Of a stretch of DNA of 64,000 nucleotides, positions 27,839-37,181 are shown in pieces (position 1 is the stretch's first letter; each line of letters opens with the position of its first letter). The notes beneath the pieces were generated by a model. It did not search any database and had not been told where the DNA came from. It worked only from the letters and a program-made list of their open reading frames with translations. Position numbers and translations under genes: made by a program. This stretch comes from an uncultured Lachnospiraceae bacterium. Its GTDB lineage: Bacteria; Bacillota; Clostridia; Lachnospirales; Lachnospiraceae. The DNA lies in the NCBI GenBank assembly GCA_947564735.1, contig CANOEC010000015.1, positions 1-64,000 on the forward strand, read 5' to 3'.

Positions 27839-28624
27839 CTATCCTATTTTTTTCCTTACAATCTTTTTGGGAATCCACATCAACCAATATATTACCGGAT
27901 AGTTCTCCCTGATACTCCTGTCATCCTCTGCACGCATCCTGTCCAGATTGACTGCCTGAGAGCTAATTCCCATGACACAGTCCACAATACTGACATTTAC
28001 ATCTACATACTGCATTCTGACATGCTTTCTGACGCAACGCAGCAGGAAGTCAAAATCGGCACAAATCTTATACGATTCGTCAAACCGAAACTTTTTTAAT
28101 AGGGACGTCTTCGTAAAAATCCCTTGGTGACACGGCATTTTTCCCATCATCAGCAACTTAAACACCGTATTTTTCCCTGGGTATCTCTCCGTAATATTTT
28201 CGTTTTGATAGACTTTTATAACATTCCCGTATACAATATCCGGCGGCTGATTCTTCCCCGTGCCTCTACGAAGACTTTGATTCGTACCGCCTATCTGTGC
28301 CACCACATCTTTCACCGCATTTTTGTCTGCCAGAACATCTCCGCTGTTCAAAAAAAGTATATAATTGCCATCGCAAATATCAATCCCCTTATTCATGGCA
28401 TTATACAATCCGCTGTCTCTTCCAAATATGATCTTCACTCCGGAGACTTCCTTATATCTTTTAATAATCTCCAAGGTACCATCCGTAGACATGCCATCGA
28501 CAATAACATATTCCAGATTGTCGTAAGTCTGCCCAAGAACAGATTCTATTGTCCCAATAATAGTATCCGCCGTATTTAAACACACGGTGACTATCGATAT
28601 TTTGACTTCCTGCATATCGCCCAC
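27839..28624 (-). CDS. GT2 glycosyltransferase, WcaA-like
   Basis: A 261-residue family 2 transferase. It starts ISIVTVCLNTADTIIGTI, carries the VDGMSTDGTLEII signature of the WcaA-like branch, a FLNSGD metal site near residue 95 and a CHQGIFTKTSLLKKF region followed by the ICADFDFLLR acidic catalytic segment. It is short and has no C-terminal membrane domain. Gaps of 7 and 16 bases to its neighbours place it with the adjacent GT2 and the acyltransferase-GT9 fusion. The substrate is unknown. Confidence 0.85.
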   Translation of the reverse strand: MGDMQEVKISIVTVCLNTADTIIGTIESVLGQTYDNLEYVIVDGMSTDGTLEIIKRYKEVSGVKIIFGRDSGLYNAMNKGIDICDGNYILFLNSGDVLADKNAVKDVVAQIGGTNQSLRRGTGKNQPPDIVYGNVIKVYQNENITERYPGKNTVFKLLMMGKMPCHQGIFTKTSLLKKFRFDESYKICADFDFLLRCVRKHVRMQYVDVNVSIVDCVMGISSQAVNLDRMRAEDDRSIRENYPVIYWLMWIPKKIVRKKIG

Positions 28625-28631
28625 TTCCAGA

Positions 28632-29612
28632 CTACCTTCCGGTTAAATGATATAGTATCCGAAATAAAAATATAAAAACCGGGTGTGCATAGGCAATCAA
28701 AACCGCACATCCCTTCATGTACAGCGGCACTACCGGATGACTTAATGTGTTTGACATATTCATTCTTAAATCTTTCTTTAATTTGCCAATCACTTCTTTG
28801 TCATAACAGTCATTCCTACACATAGCAGTAATCACCGCCATCTCATATTCCGTATGAAATGCAATCACATCTGATGTAAGCGCCGGATACTTCCGAATCA
28901 GTTCCTGCCTAATCTGCATATAATTATCAAATGCCTGCCTATGCCTCTTTGTATATCCTCCATGTGAGATACTCCCTTTCCTTACATAACGGAAATACAA
29001 TTCCTGCGACAATATCCGGACATACCCGGCTTTCTGTGCAAGCTGCACAATCATTGCATAGTCCTCTCCGATTGTCACATTACTGCAAAAATCAATGCCG
29101 TCAAACAGCTCCTTACGAAACAGCTTTGTGCAGGGAGACCCTGTCAGATGCCTTGTATGATGCATCTGATACATACATTCCTCCGCCGTTTCACAATCAA
29201 TATATTCCTCCCGAAACCTTTGCGGATGCGAAACCTTCCCATTGTCATCAATGTCTTTGAAAATACAGCATACCATACCTGCTCCTGTATCCTGCATATT
29301 CTCATACATAATCTGGAGGATTCCTTCATCCAGCCAATCATCGGAGTCTACAAACATAATGAAGCTGCCTAACGCTTCCCTAATACCCAGACTCCGGGAA
29401 GCTGCAGGCCCCTGATTGTGCCTATGAAATGACCTAATACGCGGGTCCGACTGCACATATTCGTCACAGATTTTTTCACTTCCGTCAGTAGACCCGTCAT
29501 CCACCAGAATCAGTTCCCAATCTTCATATGTCTGCCTCAAAACACTGTCAATGCATCTGGACAAATACGGCTTCGTATTATAAACAGGAATGATTACGCT
29601 AATTTTACTCAT
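28632..29612 (-). CDS. GT2 glycosyltransferase
   Basis: A 326-residue GT-A enzyme: SVIIPVYNTKPYLSRCI at the N-terminus, VDDGSTDGSEKICDEY, and FVDSDDWLDEG as metal site near residue 91. TIGEDYAMIVQLAQKAG supplies the catalytic acidic residue. The C-terminal 30 residues are hydrophobic (YMKGCAVLIAYAHPVFIFLF) and could anchor it to the membrane. It is flanked by two further GT2 genes, indicating sequential addition of residues to one lipid-linked chain. Confidence 0.85.
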   Translation of the reverse strand: MSKISVIIPVYNTKPYLSRCIDSVLRQTYEDWELILVDDGSTDGSEKICDEYVQSDPRIRSFHRHNQGPAASRSLGIREALGSFIMFVDSDDWLDEGILQIMYENMQDTGAGMVCCIFKDIDDNGKVSHPQRFREEYIDCETAEECMYQMHHTRHLTGSPCTKLFRKELFDGIDFCSNVTIGEDYAMIVQLAQKAGYVRILSQELYFRYVRKGSISHGGYTKRHRQAFDNYMQIRQELIRKYPALTSDVIAFHTEYEMAVITAMCRNDCYDKEVIGKLKKDLRMNMSNTLSHPVVPLYMKGCAVLIAYAHPVFIFLFRILYHLTGR

Positions 29613-29618
29613 CTTCCT

Positions 29619-30611
29619 CTACTCCTGTCGGTTTCCATCCCTCTCAGCATTTACAAATTCATCTTCCGTTTTCTCAAAATTAATCCGTCTTTCTTCCACC
29701 ACAAGCGGTCTGTGGATTACACGCGTATTAATATTCAAAATATATTCCCCCAACAAACCAATAAAGAAAAGCTGTATGGAGCCAATCACATATACCCCTA
29801 TGATCAACGGTGTGTTTCCCGCTTGGAAATCATTCCAATTAAACAATTTCATAACCAAATATACCAGTGCAATCAATAAACTGACGCCCGACGATACAAA
29901 TCCAAGCAGCGTTGCCAGACGAAGTCCTACTTTCGTATACGAAGTGATACTCAGCATCGCGGCATCATACAGACTGTAGAAATTATTATGCGTCTTGCCC
30001 GCCCTTCTCTTTGCCTGCTCATATTCTATCTCAATGCGGTTAAATCCGTGTCCATACTCCGCTACAATGCCGCGCAGGAAAGGAATCGGATCATCCAGCT
30101 CCCGCAGAAGATTGATGAAGGTCTTATCATACAAGCCGAACCCCGTAAAATGCTCTATCATCTTTGTATCCGACATATTTCTGATGAGTTTATAATACAT
30201 ACTGCGCAGGAAGTAAATAATCGGATTCTCCTTACTGCTCGTCTTGATGCCGCTGACAATCTTATGCCCTTTCTCCCACTCTTCCACAAATCTTGGAATC
30301 AGTTCCACCGGATCTTGAAAATCACAGCACATGGAAATGGTGCAATCCCCCGTCGTCTGACACATACCATGAAACGGTGAATTAAACTGTCCGAAATTTG
30401 TCACATTAAAAATGGCTTTAATCTTTTTATTCTTGGCACAAATCTGCTCTAACTTTTCTCTGGTGCCGTCTGTAGAACAGTTGTCAATAAAAATAAGCTC
30501 ATAATCATATCTTGAAAGCGCCTCTTCCATCACGTTGACAACCGCAAAACTCATCGGCTCCACATTTTCTGCCTCGTTATAGCAGGGTATCATAATACTG
30601 ATTTTTTTCAT
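29619..30611 (-). CDS. GtrB/ArnC-like polyprenyl-phosphate glycosyltransferase
   Basis: A 330-residue GT2 of the GtrB/ArnC group, which loads a sugar on undecaprenyl phosphate for transfer outside the membrane. The GT-A domain shows SIMIPCYNEAENVEPM, FIDNCSTDGT and CCDFQDPVELIPRFVEEW (DXD near residue 98). Two C-terminal membrane helices follow at about residues 228-255 and 262-290, then the GEYILNINTRV tail typical of this group. It implies an extracytoplasmic side-chain step by a GT-C transferase. The polytopic proteins at 4400 and 55761 are candidates. The sugar is unknown. Confidence 0.85.
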   Translation of the reverse strand: MKKISIMIPCYNEAENVEPMSFAVVNVMEEALSRYDYELIFIDNCSTDGTREKLEQICAKNKKIKAIFNVTNFGQFNSPFHGMCQTTGDCTISMCCDFQDPVELIPRFVEEWEKGHKIVSGIKTSSKENPIIYFLRSMYYKLIRNMSDTKMIEHFTGFGLYDKTFINLLRELDDPIPFLRGIVAEYGHGFNRIEIEYEQAKRRAGKTHNNFYSLYDAAMLSITSYTKVGLRLATLLGFVSSGVSLLIALVYLVMKLFNWNDFQAGNTPLIIGVYVIGSIQLFFIGLLGEYILNINTRVIHRPLVVEERRINFEKTEDEFVNAERDGNRQE

Positions 30612-30641
30612 TCTGCATTATTACCTCTCTTTACAATGCCT

Positions 30642-32162
30642 TCACATACGTTCTTCCACATCTGTATCTCTAACAAACTTCGCTACAATTTCCGGCACCG
30701 CTTTCCCCATATCCTCCACTGCAAAAGAGATATTGTGCAGCGCTTTTGTATATATCTTCAATTCCTTTGTAACATCTCTTCGCGGTTCCAATTCCATCTC
30801 GGCAAGCGCTTTTTTGCACTCTTCAACAGTCCTGACATGATAAGTCAGCGGTGCAAGGTTTTTTACCGAATATCCAAATGCCAGTACGGGAACACCGAAA
30901 AACTGACATTCCCAAAGCGCTGTACCTGTTAAGGAAGCAACTGCCACGGCATTCCGCATCAATTCGTATGTGCTTGTTTCTATTTTCATAAGTCGTACTT
31001 TTGGAATTTTTGAAAGTTCCGTATAATAGTCCCTTGTCCGCATCAGCGATAACTGCTCCGGATGAGTTTTTACGTATATCTTCATATCATCCGGTAGTGA
31101 CTGACTAAGTATATTCAACGGAAGCATTTGATCTGCATACATGCCTCCGCCCATAGGATTAGAAGTAGCCTCGGGCTGATATTGTAATGGAAAGTAAATG
31201 TAACGTTCCCCGTATATGGGTTCTTCTGCAAGCGATTGGTAGTATTTTCGATATCCTACACTCAACTTTTTCACCGGACGTACAAAAACCCAGCGTTTCC
31301 ATGCCACCGGTATCATTCTCAGCAGTCTCGGTGTTTTGCGTATTGCTGCTGACACAAAGGATAAACTGACACCATACCTTACATAATCTTCCCCTAAAAT
31401 TCCTCTCCAAATCCTAATGATATTCGTCTCATAAAACCTTTGCCTCAATCTTCTGACAAATGGATTGGCGCGCATATACCACGGTCGCATCTGATCGGGC
31501 TGCAAAGAGGTCCATCTCGCAAATACTTCTGCTGTACTGCCCTCTAACGGAATATCTTCGATTTTACTTTGCGCATATTGTGCCGATAATCTTGCATATT
31601 CTTCTACCAATGCGGAGTCATCTGCCATAAAATCATGTAACGGATACCGCCTGAACGGTATAAAGCAGCTATGGATAAGCTGAATCGGTATATTTAAAAA
31701 TTTGCACAGATAATAAATAATACAGTCATATCCCTCATGTGGAATAGCCGATAAAAATACATGTGTAATGTGTTTCCTCTTCAAAAAATTATACCAAAAA
31801 AACAAATTATGCATATAAACTGTGTAATGACTATTCCAATCCGCCTCAATTTGAAAATCGGGATAGAGTTCAAATCTTCTCTGCTGATGCATAATTTCCA
31901 TGCTATACTGGTTCATATACTGCATAACCTTGTCATCAAGCGGAATATTATTCTCCAAATCAAGCTGCGCGTCATCATAGATTCCCCTTGCAACATTCGT
32001 GCGCAACAGACATTCTCCATATTTCTCATAAGCTGGCAGTTCTTCCGGCTCCGCCACGATAATGTGCAGCTTGTCCACTGCTGTCTTTTCTTTAATATCA
32101 CCTATCATCCGGCTGCTTAGCTCCTTCTCAACCGCCAGATTCAACAAAAGACTACGCATCAC
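30642..32162 (-). CDS. KpsC-like/capsule biosynthesis protein, putative glycosyltransferase
   Basis: A 506-residue soluble-looking protein resembling capsule_synth-type transferases (KpsC/KpsS and relatives), many of which use CMP-activated acidic sugars. Visible features are RYIYFPLQYQPEATSNP near residue 325, KIYVKTHPEQLS near residue 363 and VASLTGTALWECQFFGVPVLAFGY near residue 415. These match the nucleotide-binding loop and conserved histidine/glutamate region of the family. It overlaps the upstream ABC flippase by 11 bases. With NeuA/NeuB in the locus it is a candidate nonulosonate transferase; this is inference. CDP-glycerol-type phosphotransfer is an alternative. Confidence 0.55.
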   Translation of the reverse strand: MMRSLLLNLAVEKELSSRMIGDIKEKTAVDKLHIIVAEPEELPAYEKYGECLLRTNVARGIYDDAQLDLENNIPLDDKVMQYMNQYSMEIMHQQRRFELYPDFQIEADWNSHYTVYMHNLFFWYNFLKRKHITHVFLSAIPHEGYDCIIYYLCKFLNIPIQLIHSCFIPFRRYPLHDFMADDSALVEEYARLSAQYAQSKIEDIPLEGSTAEVFARWTSLQPDQMRPWYMRANPFVRRLRQRFYETNIIRIWRGILGEDYVRYGVSLSFVSAAIRKTPRLLRMIPVAWKRWVFVRPVKKLSVGYRKYYQSLAEEPIYGERYIYFPLQYQPEATSNPMGGGMYADQMLPLNILSQSLPDDMKIYVKTHPEQLSLMRTRDYYTELSKIPKVRLMKIETSTYELMRNAVAVASLTGTALWECQFFGVPVLAFGYSVKNLAPLTYHVRTVEECKKALAEMELEPRRDVTKELKIYTKALHNISFAVEDMGKAVPEIVAKFVRDTDVEERM

Positions 32163-33945
32163 CGTCTACCCCTTTCTCCTGCAGAACTGCTTTTCCATCC
32201 ACTATTTCATATACTGCATCACAACTCTTAATGGTTGTAAGGCGATGTGCTACAATTATCAACGTCTTATGTCCTTGTAAAGATTCTATCGCATCCATTA
32301 CAGCCGACTCAGTCTCATTATCCAAGGCTGATGTTGCTTCATCCAATACAAGAATATCCGGATCATAGTACAGTGCCCTTGCGATTGCCACGCGCTGTCT
32401 CTGACCTCCTGAAAATTTCACACCCCGCTCTCCTACGATGGTGTCAAGTCCGTCCGGCAGGCTTTCAATAAACTCTTTAAGTTGCGCCTGCTCCAGCGCT
32501 TTCCAGATAACACTGTCATCAATCCCATCCCGCCCGATTCCGAATGCTACATTATTGCGAATCGTATCATCTGTCAGATATACGCTTTGCGGCACATACC
32601 CAATCGTCCGACTCCACAATACCGGTATTTCTTTAATATCTATCCCGTCCATACAGACAGCGCCTGTCATCGTAGGCAAAAGACCAAGAATCATATCAGC
32701 AAGCGTCGTCTTCCCCGCACCTGAAGCCCCAATAAACCCAACTGCCTGTCCTTTACAAATTTTCATACTTAAATCTTCAATGACATAATGTTCTGCACCG
32801 GGATATTTCCAGCTGACATGTTCCAGACTTATCTCCTTCTCAAATTTTCTATCCTTCTCTTTTCCGCTTTCGCCTGTCTGCCAGTTTATCTGTGCATCCT
32901 TTTGCGCTGACTCCTGTGCCTCGCATATATTTTTATATACATCGTTCATCGTCGCACGATAATAAACGATAATATTATAGTTATTCGTAATTTTTCCTAT
33001 AGACGGTAAGATACGAAATGCCGCCATGGCAAAAGCTGATGCCTGCGAGATAAATTCCGTTCCATTCTGCCCGGTCAGTGACTTAACACATAACATGGCG
33101 ATAAATGCAACAATGCAAATTCCCTCAATCAAATAAGCCGGACATTCCGCAGCAAAGTTCTTAATCGCGTTCGCCTTATTTTTCCCTGTTACAGCAATAT
33201 CATAATTTCTTGCAAAGTGTTGCTGTCTCCTCGTTACCAGCACATCCTTAATCCCATTAAACGCTTCATTAACAGCCTTTATGCATCGCTGATGATAGTC
33301 CAAGGAATTCTGCCCCTGTCTACGCATGCTCTTATGAAAAACCAGAATAATAATTAGTAATGCAAATCCCGCCGAACAAGCAAGCGTTATCGCCATTACA
33401 AAGTCCGTCACAAGCAGCACCATAATGATCATCAAGGTTGACATACATTCCATTATAATTGTAAATACGCTTGTCAAGGTCGAAGAAATACCCGTAATAT
33501 CATAAATAATACTCCGTAATAACACTGTAGTGTTCGTATTAATATGAAACGTATAATCTCTGCCAAGATATGAATTCATCAGCCGCATGGATGTTTCCTG
33601 ATCTACCTTACGGAAAAAGCGATTCTTATAATAGGATAAGAAAGACATGTATATATTCTTAAACAAATAAACTGCTATGGTGCCACCCGAAACCAACAAG
33701 ACAAGACCTGTCGCATTATCAATATGCAGCCACCTCCATAAATTCTGCATATCCGGGTCCTGTAGTAAGTCATTCGGCGAAAGAATAACCTGTACCATGG
33801 GCACAAGCGCTGCGACACCCAGCATTTCCAGAAAAGAGCCAATAAACATCATAATAAAAACAAGGATGCTGCCTCTTTTCTGCTCTTTTGTAAATATCTC
33901 ATAAAATTGTAAATATAATCCTTTGATTTGTTTTAAAACTCTCAT
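32152..33945 (-). CDS. PglK-like ABC flippase (permease-ATPase fusion)
   Basis: A 597-residue half-transporter. Residues 1-345 contain a six-helix ABC exporter membrane domain and residues 370-597 the ATPase with Walker A GASGAGKTT (406-414), signature FSGGQ (511-515) and Walker B ILVLDE (531-536). PglK-like proteins dimerise and flip lipid-linked oligosaccharides outwards using ATP. A charged, lysine- and glutamate-rich linker lies between the domains. The start overlaps the end of the LegB-like gene (ATGA), and the stop overlaps the next gene, so it is coupled to nonulosonate-type genes. It is a paralogue of the transporter at 57424 with the same architecture. Confidence 0.88.
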   Translation of the reverse strand: MRVLKQIKGLYLQFYEIFTKEQKRGSILVFIMMFIGSFLEMLGVAALVPMVQVILSPNDLLQDPDMQNLWRWLHIDNATGLVLLVSGGTIAVYLFKNIYMSFLSYYKNRFFRKVDQETSMRLMNSYLGRDYTFHINTNTTVLLRSIIYDITGISSTLTSVFTIIMECMSTLMIIMVLLVTDFVMAITLACSAGFALLIIILVFHKSMRRQGQNSLDYHQRCIKAVNEAFNGIKDVLVTRRQQHFARNYDIAVTGKNKANAIKNFAAECPAYLIEGICIVAFIAMLCVKSLTGQNGTEFISQASAFAMAAFRILPSIGKITNNYNIIVYYRATMNDVYKNICEAQESAQKDAQINWQTGESGKEKDRKFEKEISLEHVSWKYPGAEHYVIEDLSMKICKGQAVGFIGASGAGKTTLADMILGLLPTMTGAVCMDGIDIKEIPVLWSRTIGYVPQSVYLTDDTIRNNVAFGIGRDGIDDSVIWKALEQAQLKEFIESLPDGLDTIVGERGVKFSGGQRQRVAIARALYYDPDILVLDEATSALDNETESAVMDAIESLQGHKTLIIVAHRLTTIKSCDAVYEIVDGKAVLQEKGVDGDA

Positions 33946-34928
33946 ATGTTATAGCAATCCACCTTATAGCGATCCATGTTATTTCTAATCCATGCAATGG
34001 TCTCCGCAATTCCCTCTTCAAAAGAATACTGCATTTTCCAGTCTGTTAATTGCATAATTTTTGCATTATCCCCCAACAATCTATTCACTTCGCTTTTCTC
34101 CGGTCTTATTCTCTCTTCATCACATAGAATTTTCGCCTTTGGATTAATCTGGGCAATAATTTCTCTCGCCAAATCCCCAATAGAAATCTCGCGTTTTGTC
34201 GCAATATTAATCTCCTGCCCAATCGTATTTTCACTCTCGGCAATTGCAATAAATCCATTTGCTGTATCTTTTACATAATTAAAATCTCTTGTCGGCGTCA
34301 AAGACCCAAGTTTAATTTCTTCTTTTCCGGAGAGCAGCTGCGTGATGATTGTCGGAATCACAGCCCTTGCAGATTGTCTGGGTCCATATGTGTTAAATGG
34401 TCTTACAATCGTGACCGGAAGCCCAAAACTACGGTAGAAGCTCTCCGCAAGGCGGTCTGCGCCTATTTTTGTCGCCGAATAAGGCGACTGCCCCTGAAAG
34501 GGATGCTTCTCATCAATCGGAACATATTGCGCAGTCCCATATACCTCTGACGTAGATGTAATCAGAATCTTCTCTGTCTCCAAATCTCTTCCCGCTTGCA
34601 GGACATTTAGCGTCCCCTTGATATTTGTATCCACATAAGAGTCCGGCGAATGATAACTAAAAGGAATTGCAATCAACGCTGCAAGATGAAAGACTTCTTC
34701 TATCCCTTTCATCGCTGTACGCACCCCATTCGGATCCCTGATGTCACCGCTAAAAATCTCCACATGTTTCATGATATCTTCCGGCAACGTATCCAGCCAT
34801 CCCCATGTATTAAAAGAGTTATAATATGTGAATGCCCTGACTTCAAATCCTTTTTTTACAAGCTCTTCCGTCAGATGACTTCCAATAAATCCATCTGCCC
34901 CTGTAACCAAAACTTTCTTACTCATCAC
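33942..34928 (-). CDS. legB: NDP-GlcNAc 4,6-dehydratase, LegB-like
   Basis: A 328-residue extended short-chain dehydrogenase. The Rossmann motif GADGFIGSHL lies at residues 10-19, and the YYNSFNTWGWLDTLP segment that follows is a LegB signature. The catalytic TSTSEVYG and YSATKIGADRL (Y-x3-K) and the substrate motif NTYGPRQSARAVIP are present. LegB makes a 4-keto-6-deoxy intermediate from GDP-GlcNAc in the legionaminic-acid pathway. A PtmE-like CBS nucleotidyltransferase directly upstream could supply that GDP-sugar. It overlaps the following ABC flippase by 4 bases. LegC and LegH homologues are not next to it. Confidence 0.85.
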   Translation of the reverse strand: MMSKKVLVTGADGFIGSHLTEELVKKGFEVRAFTYYNSFNTWGWLDTLPEDIMKHVEIFSGDIRDPNGVRTAMKGIEEVFHLAALIAIPFSYHSPDSYVDTNIKGTLNVLQAGRDLETEKILITSTSEVYGTAQYVPIDEKHPFQGQSPYSATKIGADRLAESFYRSFGLPVTIVRPFNTYGPRQSARAVIPTIITQLLSGKEEIKLGSLTPTRDFNYVKDTANGFIAIAESENTIGQEINIATKREISIGDLAREIIAQINPKAKILCDEERIRPEKSEVNRLLGDNAKIMQLTDWKMQYSFEEGIAETIAWIRNNMDRYKVDCYNI

Positions 34929-34945
34929 TTTCTCCTGCTATCATT

Positions 34946-36001
34946 TTACAGATTTTCCAACCGCTTCTTCATCTCTTCCAATTCATCAAACTGTCCCATA
35001 TCCATCCATGCATCATCATGGATCAGATAACACCCTACTTTTTCTCCATTCGTAATACATTCTTCTATCACATCCGTAATATGGACAAATGTATTATGTG
35101 GAATTTGCTCCAGAAAGAAAGGCTCTATTACATAAAATCCCGTATTGACACGATACTCAAACTGTGGTTTTTCCTCTAATCCAAGCACACGGTGATTCTG
35201 ATCTGTCCGAACTGTTCCGTATGGTATTTCATATTTCTTTTCCGCACAAACCATGGTAATTATATTTCCGCTTTGCTTATGATAATCCAGAATCTCCGCA
35301 TAATCAGCATCAACCAGAATATCGCAGTTTGACATAAAAAAAGTACTTTTCATCTCACCAGCCAGCAATTTCAATCCGCCGCCTGTCCCCATGTATTCCA
35401 TTTCCTCAACAAAATGAATGCCTCTTTGCACTTCACTGTCTGCGTAATATGCCTTTATAAGATCCTTTTTATAATTTACAATCATACTTACCTGCCTGCA
35501 GTCATATTCCGCAAAGCGATCGATAATATGCTCTGTAATCGTTTTATCCCCCACCGGAATCAACGGTTTTGGTAAAATATCCGTATAGGGTTTCAATCGT
35601 GTTCCCTTTCCACCTGCCATAATAACAAGCGGGATATTTAGTCTGCGCTTCTCCTGCTTAACCTTATTATCCCCCTCGTCCTTCCAAAAACGGATTCGTA
35701 TAATCTCCCCGTCATCATTGACTATTGGAATCGCCGTGATATAGTACTGGAGCATCAGACTCCCAGCCTGCTCTTCCTGCTCCTCCTTAAGATAAACCGG
35801 CATCTTATGGGCAATAACAGAGACTGGATCTTCAAGGCTTCCCCCGCACAGGATATGCCGGCGAACATCTCCATCTGTCACGACAGCATACAATTTCTGC
35901 CCCTTGCATACAAAGACAATACCTCGCGCACCAGATTCTATCTGGCGCATGGTCTCAAAAACACTTATATTCTCTTCCACAATGTACTTCCGAATATCCA
36001 T
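34946..36001 (-). CDS. ptmE: CBS-domain sugar nucleotidyltransferase, PtmE-like
   Basis: A 351-residue protein with two CBS repeats in residues 1-115 and a sugar-1-phosphate nucleotidyltransferase domain in 122-351. The GGKGTRLKPYTDILPKPLIP signature, MSNCDILVDADY metal site and RVNTGFYVIEP are clear. PtmE of Campylobacter has this CBS-transferase architecture and activates glucosamine 1-phosphate with GTP in legionaminic-acid synthesis. Position 17 bases before the LegB-like gene supports that role. Mannose- or heptose-1-phosphate guanylyltransferase is an alternative. The CBS pair may respond to nucleotides. Confidence 0.75.
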   Translation of the reverse strand: MDIRKYIVEENISVFETMRQIESGARGIVFVCKGQKLYAVVTDGDVRRHILCGGSLEDPVSVIAHKMPVYLKEEQEEQAGSLMLQYYITAIPIVNDDGEIIRIRFWKDEGDNKVKQEKRRLNIPLVIMAGGKGTRLKPYTDILPKPLIPVGDKTITEHIIDRFAEYDCRQVSMIVNYKKDLIKAYYADSEVQRGIHFVEEMEYMGTGGGLKLLAGEMKSTFFMSNCDILVDADYAEILDYHKQSGNIITMVCAEKKYEIPYGTVRTDQNHRVLGLEEKPQFEYRVNTGFYVIEPFFLEQIPHNTFVHITDVIEECITNGEKVGCYLIHDDAWMDMGQFDELEEMKKRLENL

Positions 36002-36062
36002 CCGCTACTTTACCCTACATAATCCTGTCTTGCTATTTCATTCACTTTCCACGTATGAATCA

Positions 36063-37181
36063 TCAGATATTGCACAGCACGTCAATAATCCTTTCCTGAT
36101 CCTCTTCAGACAAATACGCCGAAAATGGTATCGAAAATGTTCTGTCAGCATAATTTATTGTATTCTCAAAGGTTTCATCTCCCTTGAAACAATTTCCAAA
36201 CACCTTCATGCCATGCATGGGATTTGGATAATATACGATTGTCGGTATTCCTTCCTGAAGCAGTATGTTACGTATTTCATCCCGCTGTTCACGCGTCTCT
36301 GCCAAAAGTGCATACTGTGCATATGCTGAGACAGCTTTTTCCATAACAAACGGCACCACAAATTTATCTTGTAACGCCTCATTATACTTTGCTGCAATCT
36401 TCTGACGCCTGTCAATTTCTTCGTCCAAAACTTTTAGCTTTGGCAGCATGACTGCTGCCTGTATGGTATCTAAACGTGCGTTCATCCCTATTCTGACATT
36501 ATCATATTTACTGCTCCCTTTGCCATGTACACGTAATGATTTAAGAAGCTGCATCATCTCTTCACTATTCGTAAAAACTGCTCCACCATCACCATAGCAT
36601 CCAAGCGGTTTTGATGGAAAAAATGAAGTTGCCGCAATATTCCCGAATGTCCCGCATTTTTTTCCTTTATAAGAGGCGCCCAGCCCTTGCGCTGCATCCT
36701 CAATAAGCAGCAACCCGTATTTCTCCGCCACTTTGCCCAATTCATCATAATCCGCCGGATTACCGATAAAATCAACTGCCACAACTGCCTTTGGCTTTAA
36801 TTTACCCTGTTTCAATACTGCCTGTATTTGTCTTTCCAGACTCTCAGGACTGATATTATAGGTACGTTCATCAATATCGCAGAACACCGGTTCCGCCCCA
36901 AGCATGAATCCCGGTTCTACAGACGCTACAAAAGTCATATCCGGACAGAACACAGCATCGCCTTCTCCGATATCATTTGCCATATAAATCAGCTGCAGAG
37001 CATCTGTGCCGCTTGAACACCCTACAGCATATTTGACTCCCAGATATTCAGCAAGCTTTCGCTCAAATTCATCCACCTGCCTACCCAAAATAAAATCAGC
37101 GTTTTCCAATACATTACGGATGTTCTCATCAATTTCACCCTGTAAGGCACGATACTGCGCCTTCAAATCAATAAATTCCAT
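36063..37181 (-). CDS. wbpE: UDP-3-keto-sugar aminotransferase, WbpE-like
   Basis: A 372-residue DegT/DnrJ/EryC1 aminotransferase. The MEFIDLKAQYRALQ start, FILGRQVDEFERKL, CSSGTDALQL cofactor-binding region, LIEDAAQGLGASY and the lysine in SFFPSKPLGCYGDGGA strongly resemble WbpE, which aminates C3 of UDP-3-keto-GlcNAcA. The ATG at 37181 is chosen because GGGGGAG precedes it and homologues start there; it overlaps the WbpD-like gene by 14 bases. With WbpD- and WbpB-like neighbours it forms the known three-gene route to 2,3-diacetamido-2,3-dideoxy-hexuronic acid. The UDP-GlcNAc dehydrogenase WbpA is not in the window. Confidence 0.85.
   Translation of the reverse strand: MEFIDLKAQYRALQGEIDENIRNVLENADFILGRQVDEFERKLAEYLGVKYAVGCSSGTDALQLIYMANDIGEGDAVFCPDMTFVASVEPGFMLGAEPVFCDIDERTYNISPESLERQIQAVLKQGKLKPKAVVAVDFIGNPADYDELGKVAEKYGLLLIEDAAQGLGASYKGKKCGTFGNIAATSFFPSKPLGCYGDGGAVFTNSEEMMQLLKSLRVHGKGSSKYDNVRIGMNARLDTIQAAVMLPKLKVLDEEIDRRQKIAAKYNEALQDKFVVPFVMEKAVSAYAQYALLAETREQRDEIRNILLQEGIPTIVYYPNPMHGMKVFGNCFKGDETFENTINYADRTFSIPFSAYLSEEDQERIIDVLCNI

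Noticed and set aside
36063-37181. Aminotransferase as LegC because it is near the legB-like gene
   Set aside because: N-terminal and active-site segments follow WbpE, and it is coupled to WbpD- and WbpB-like genes.
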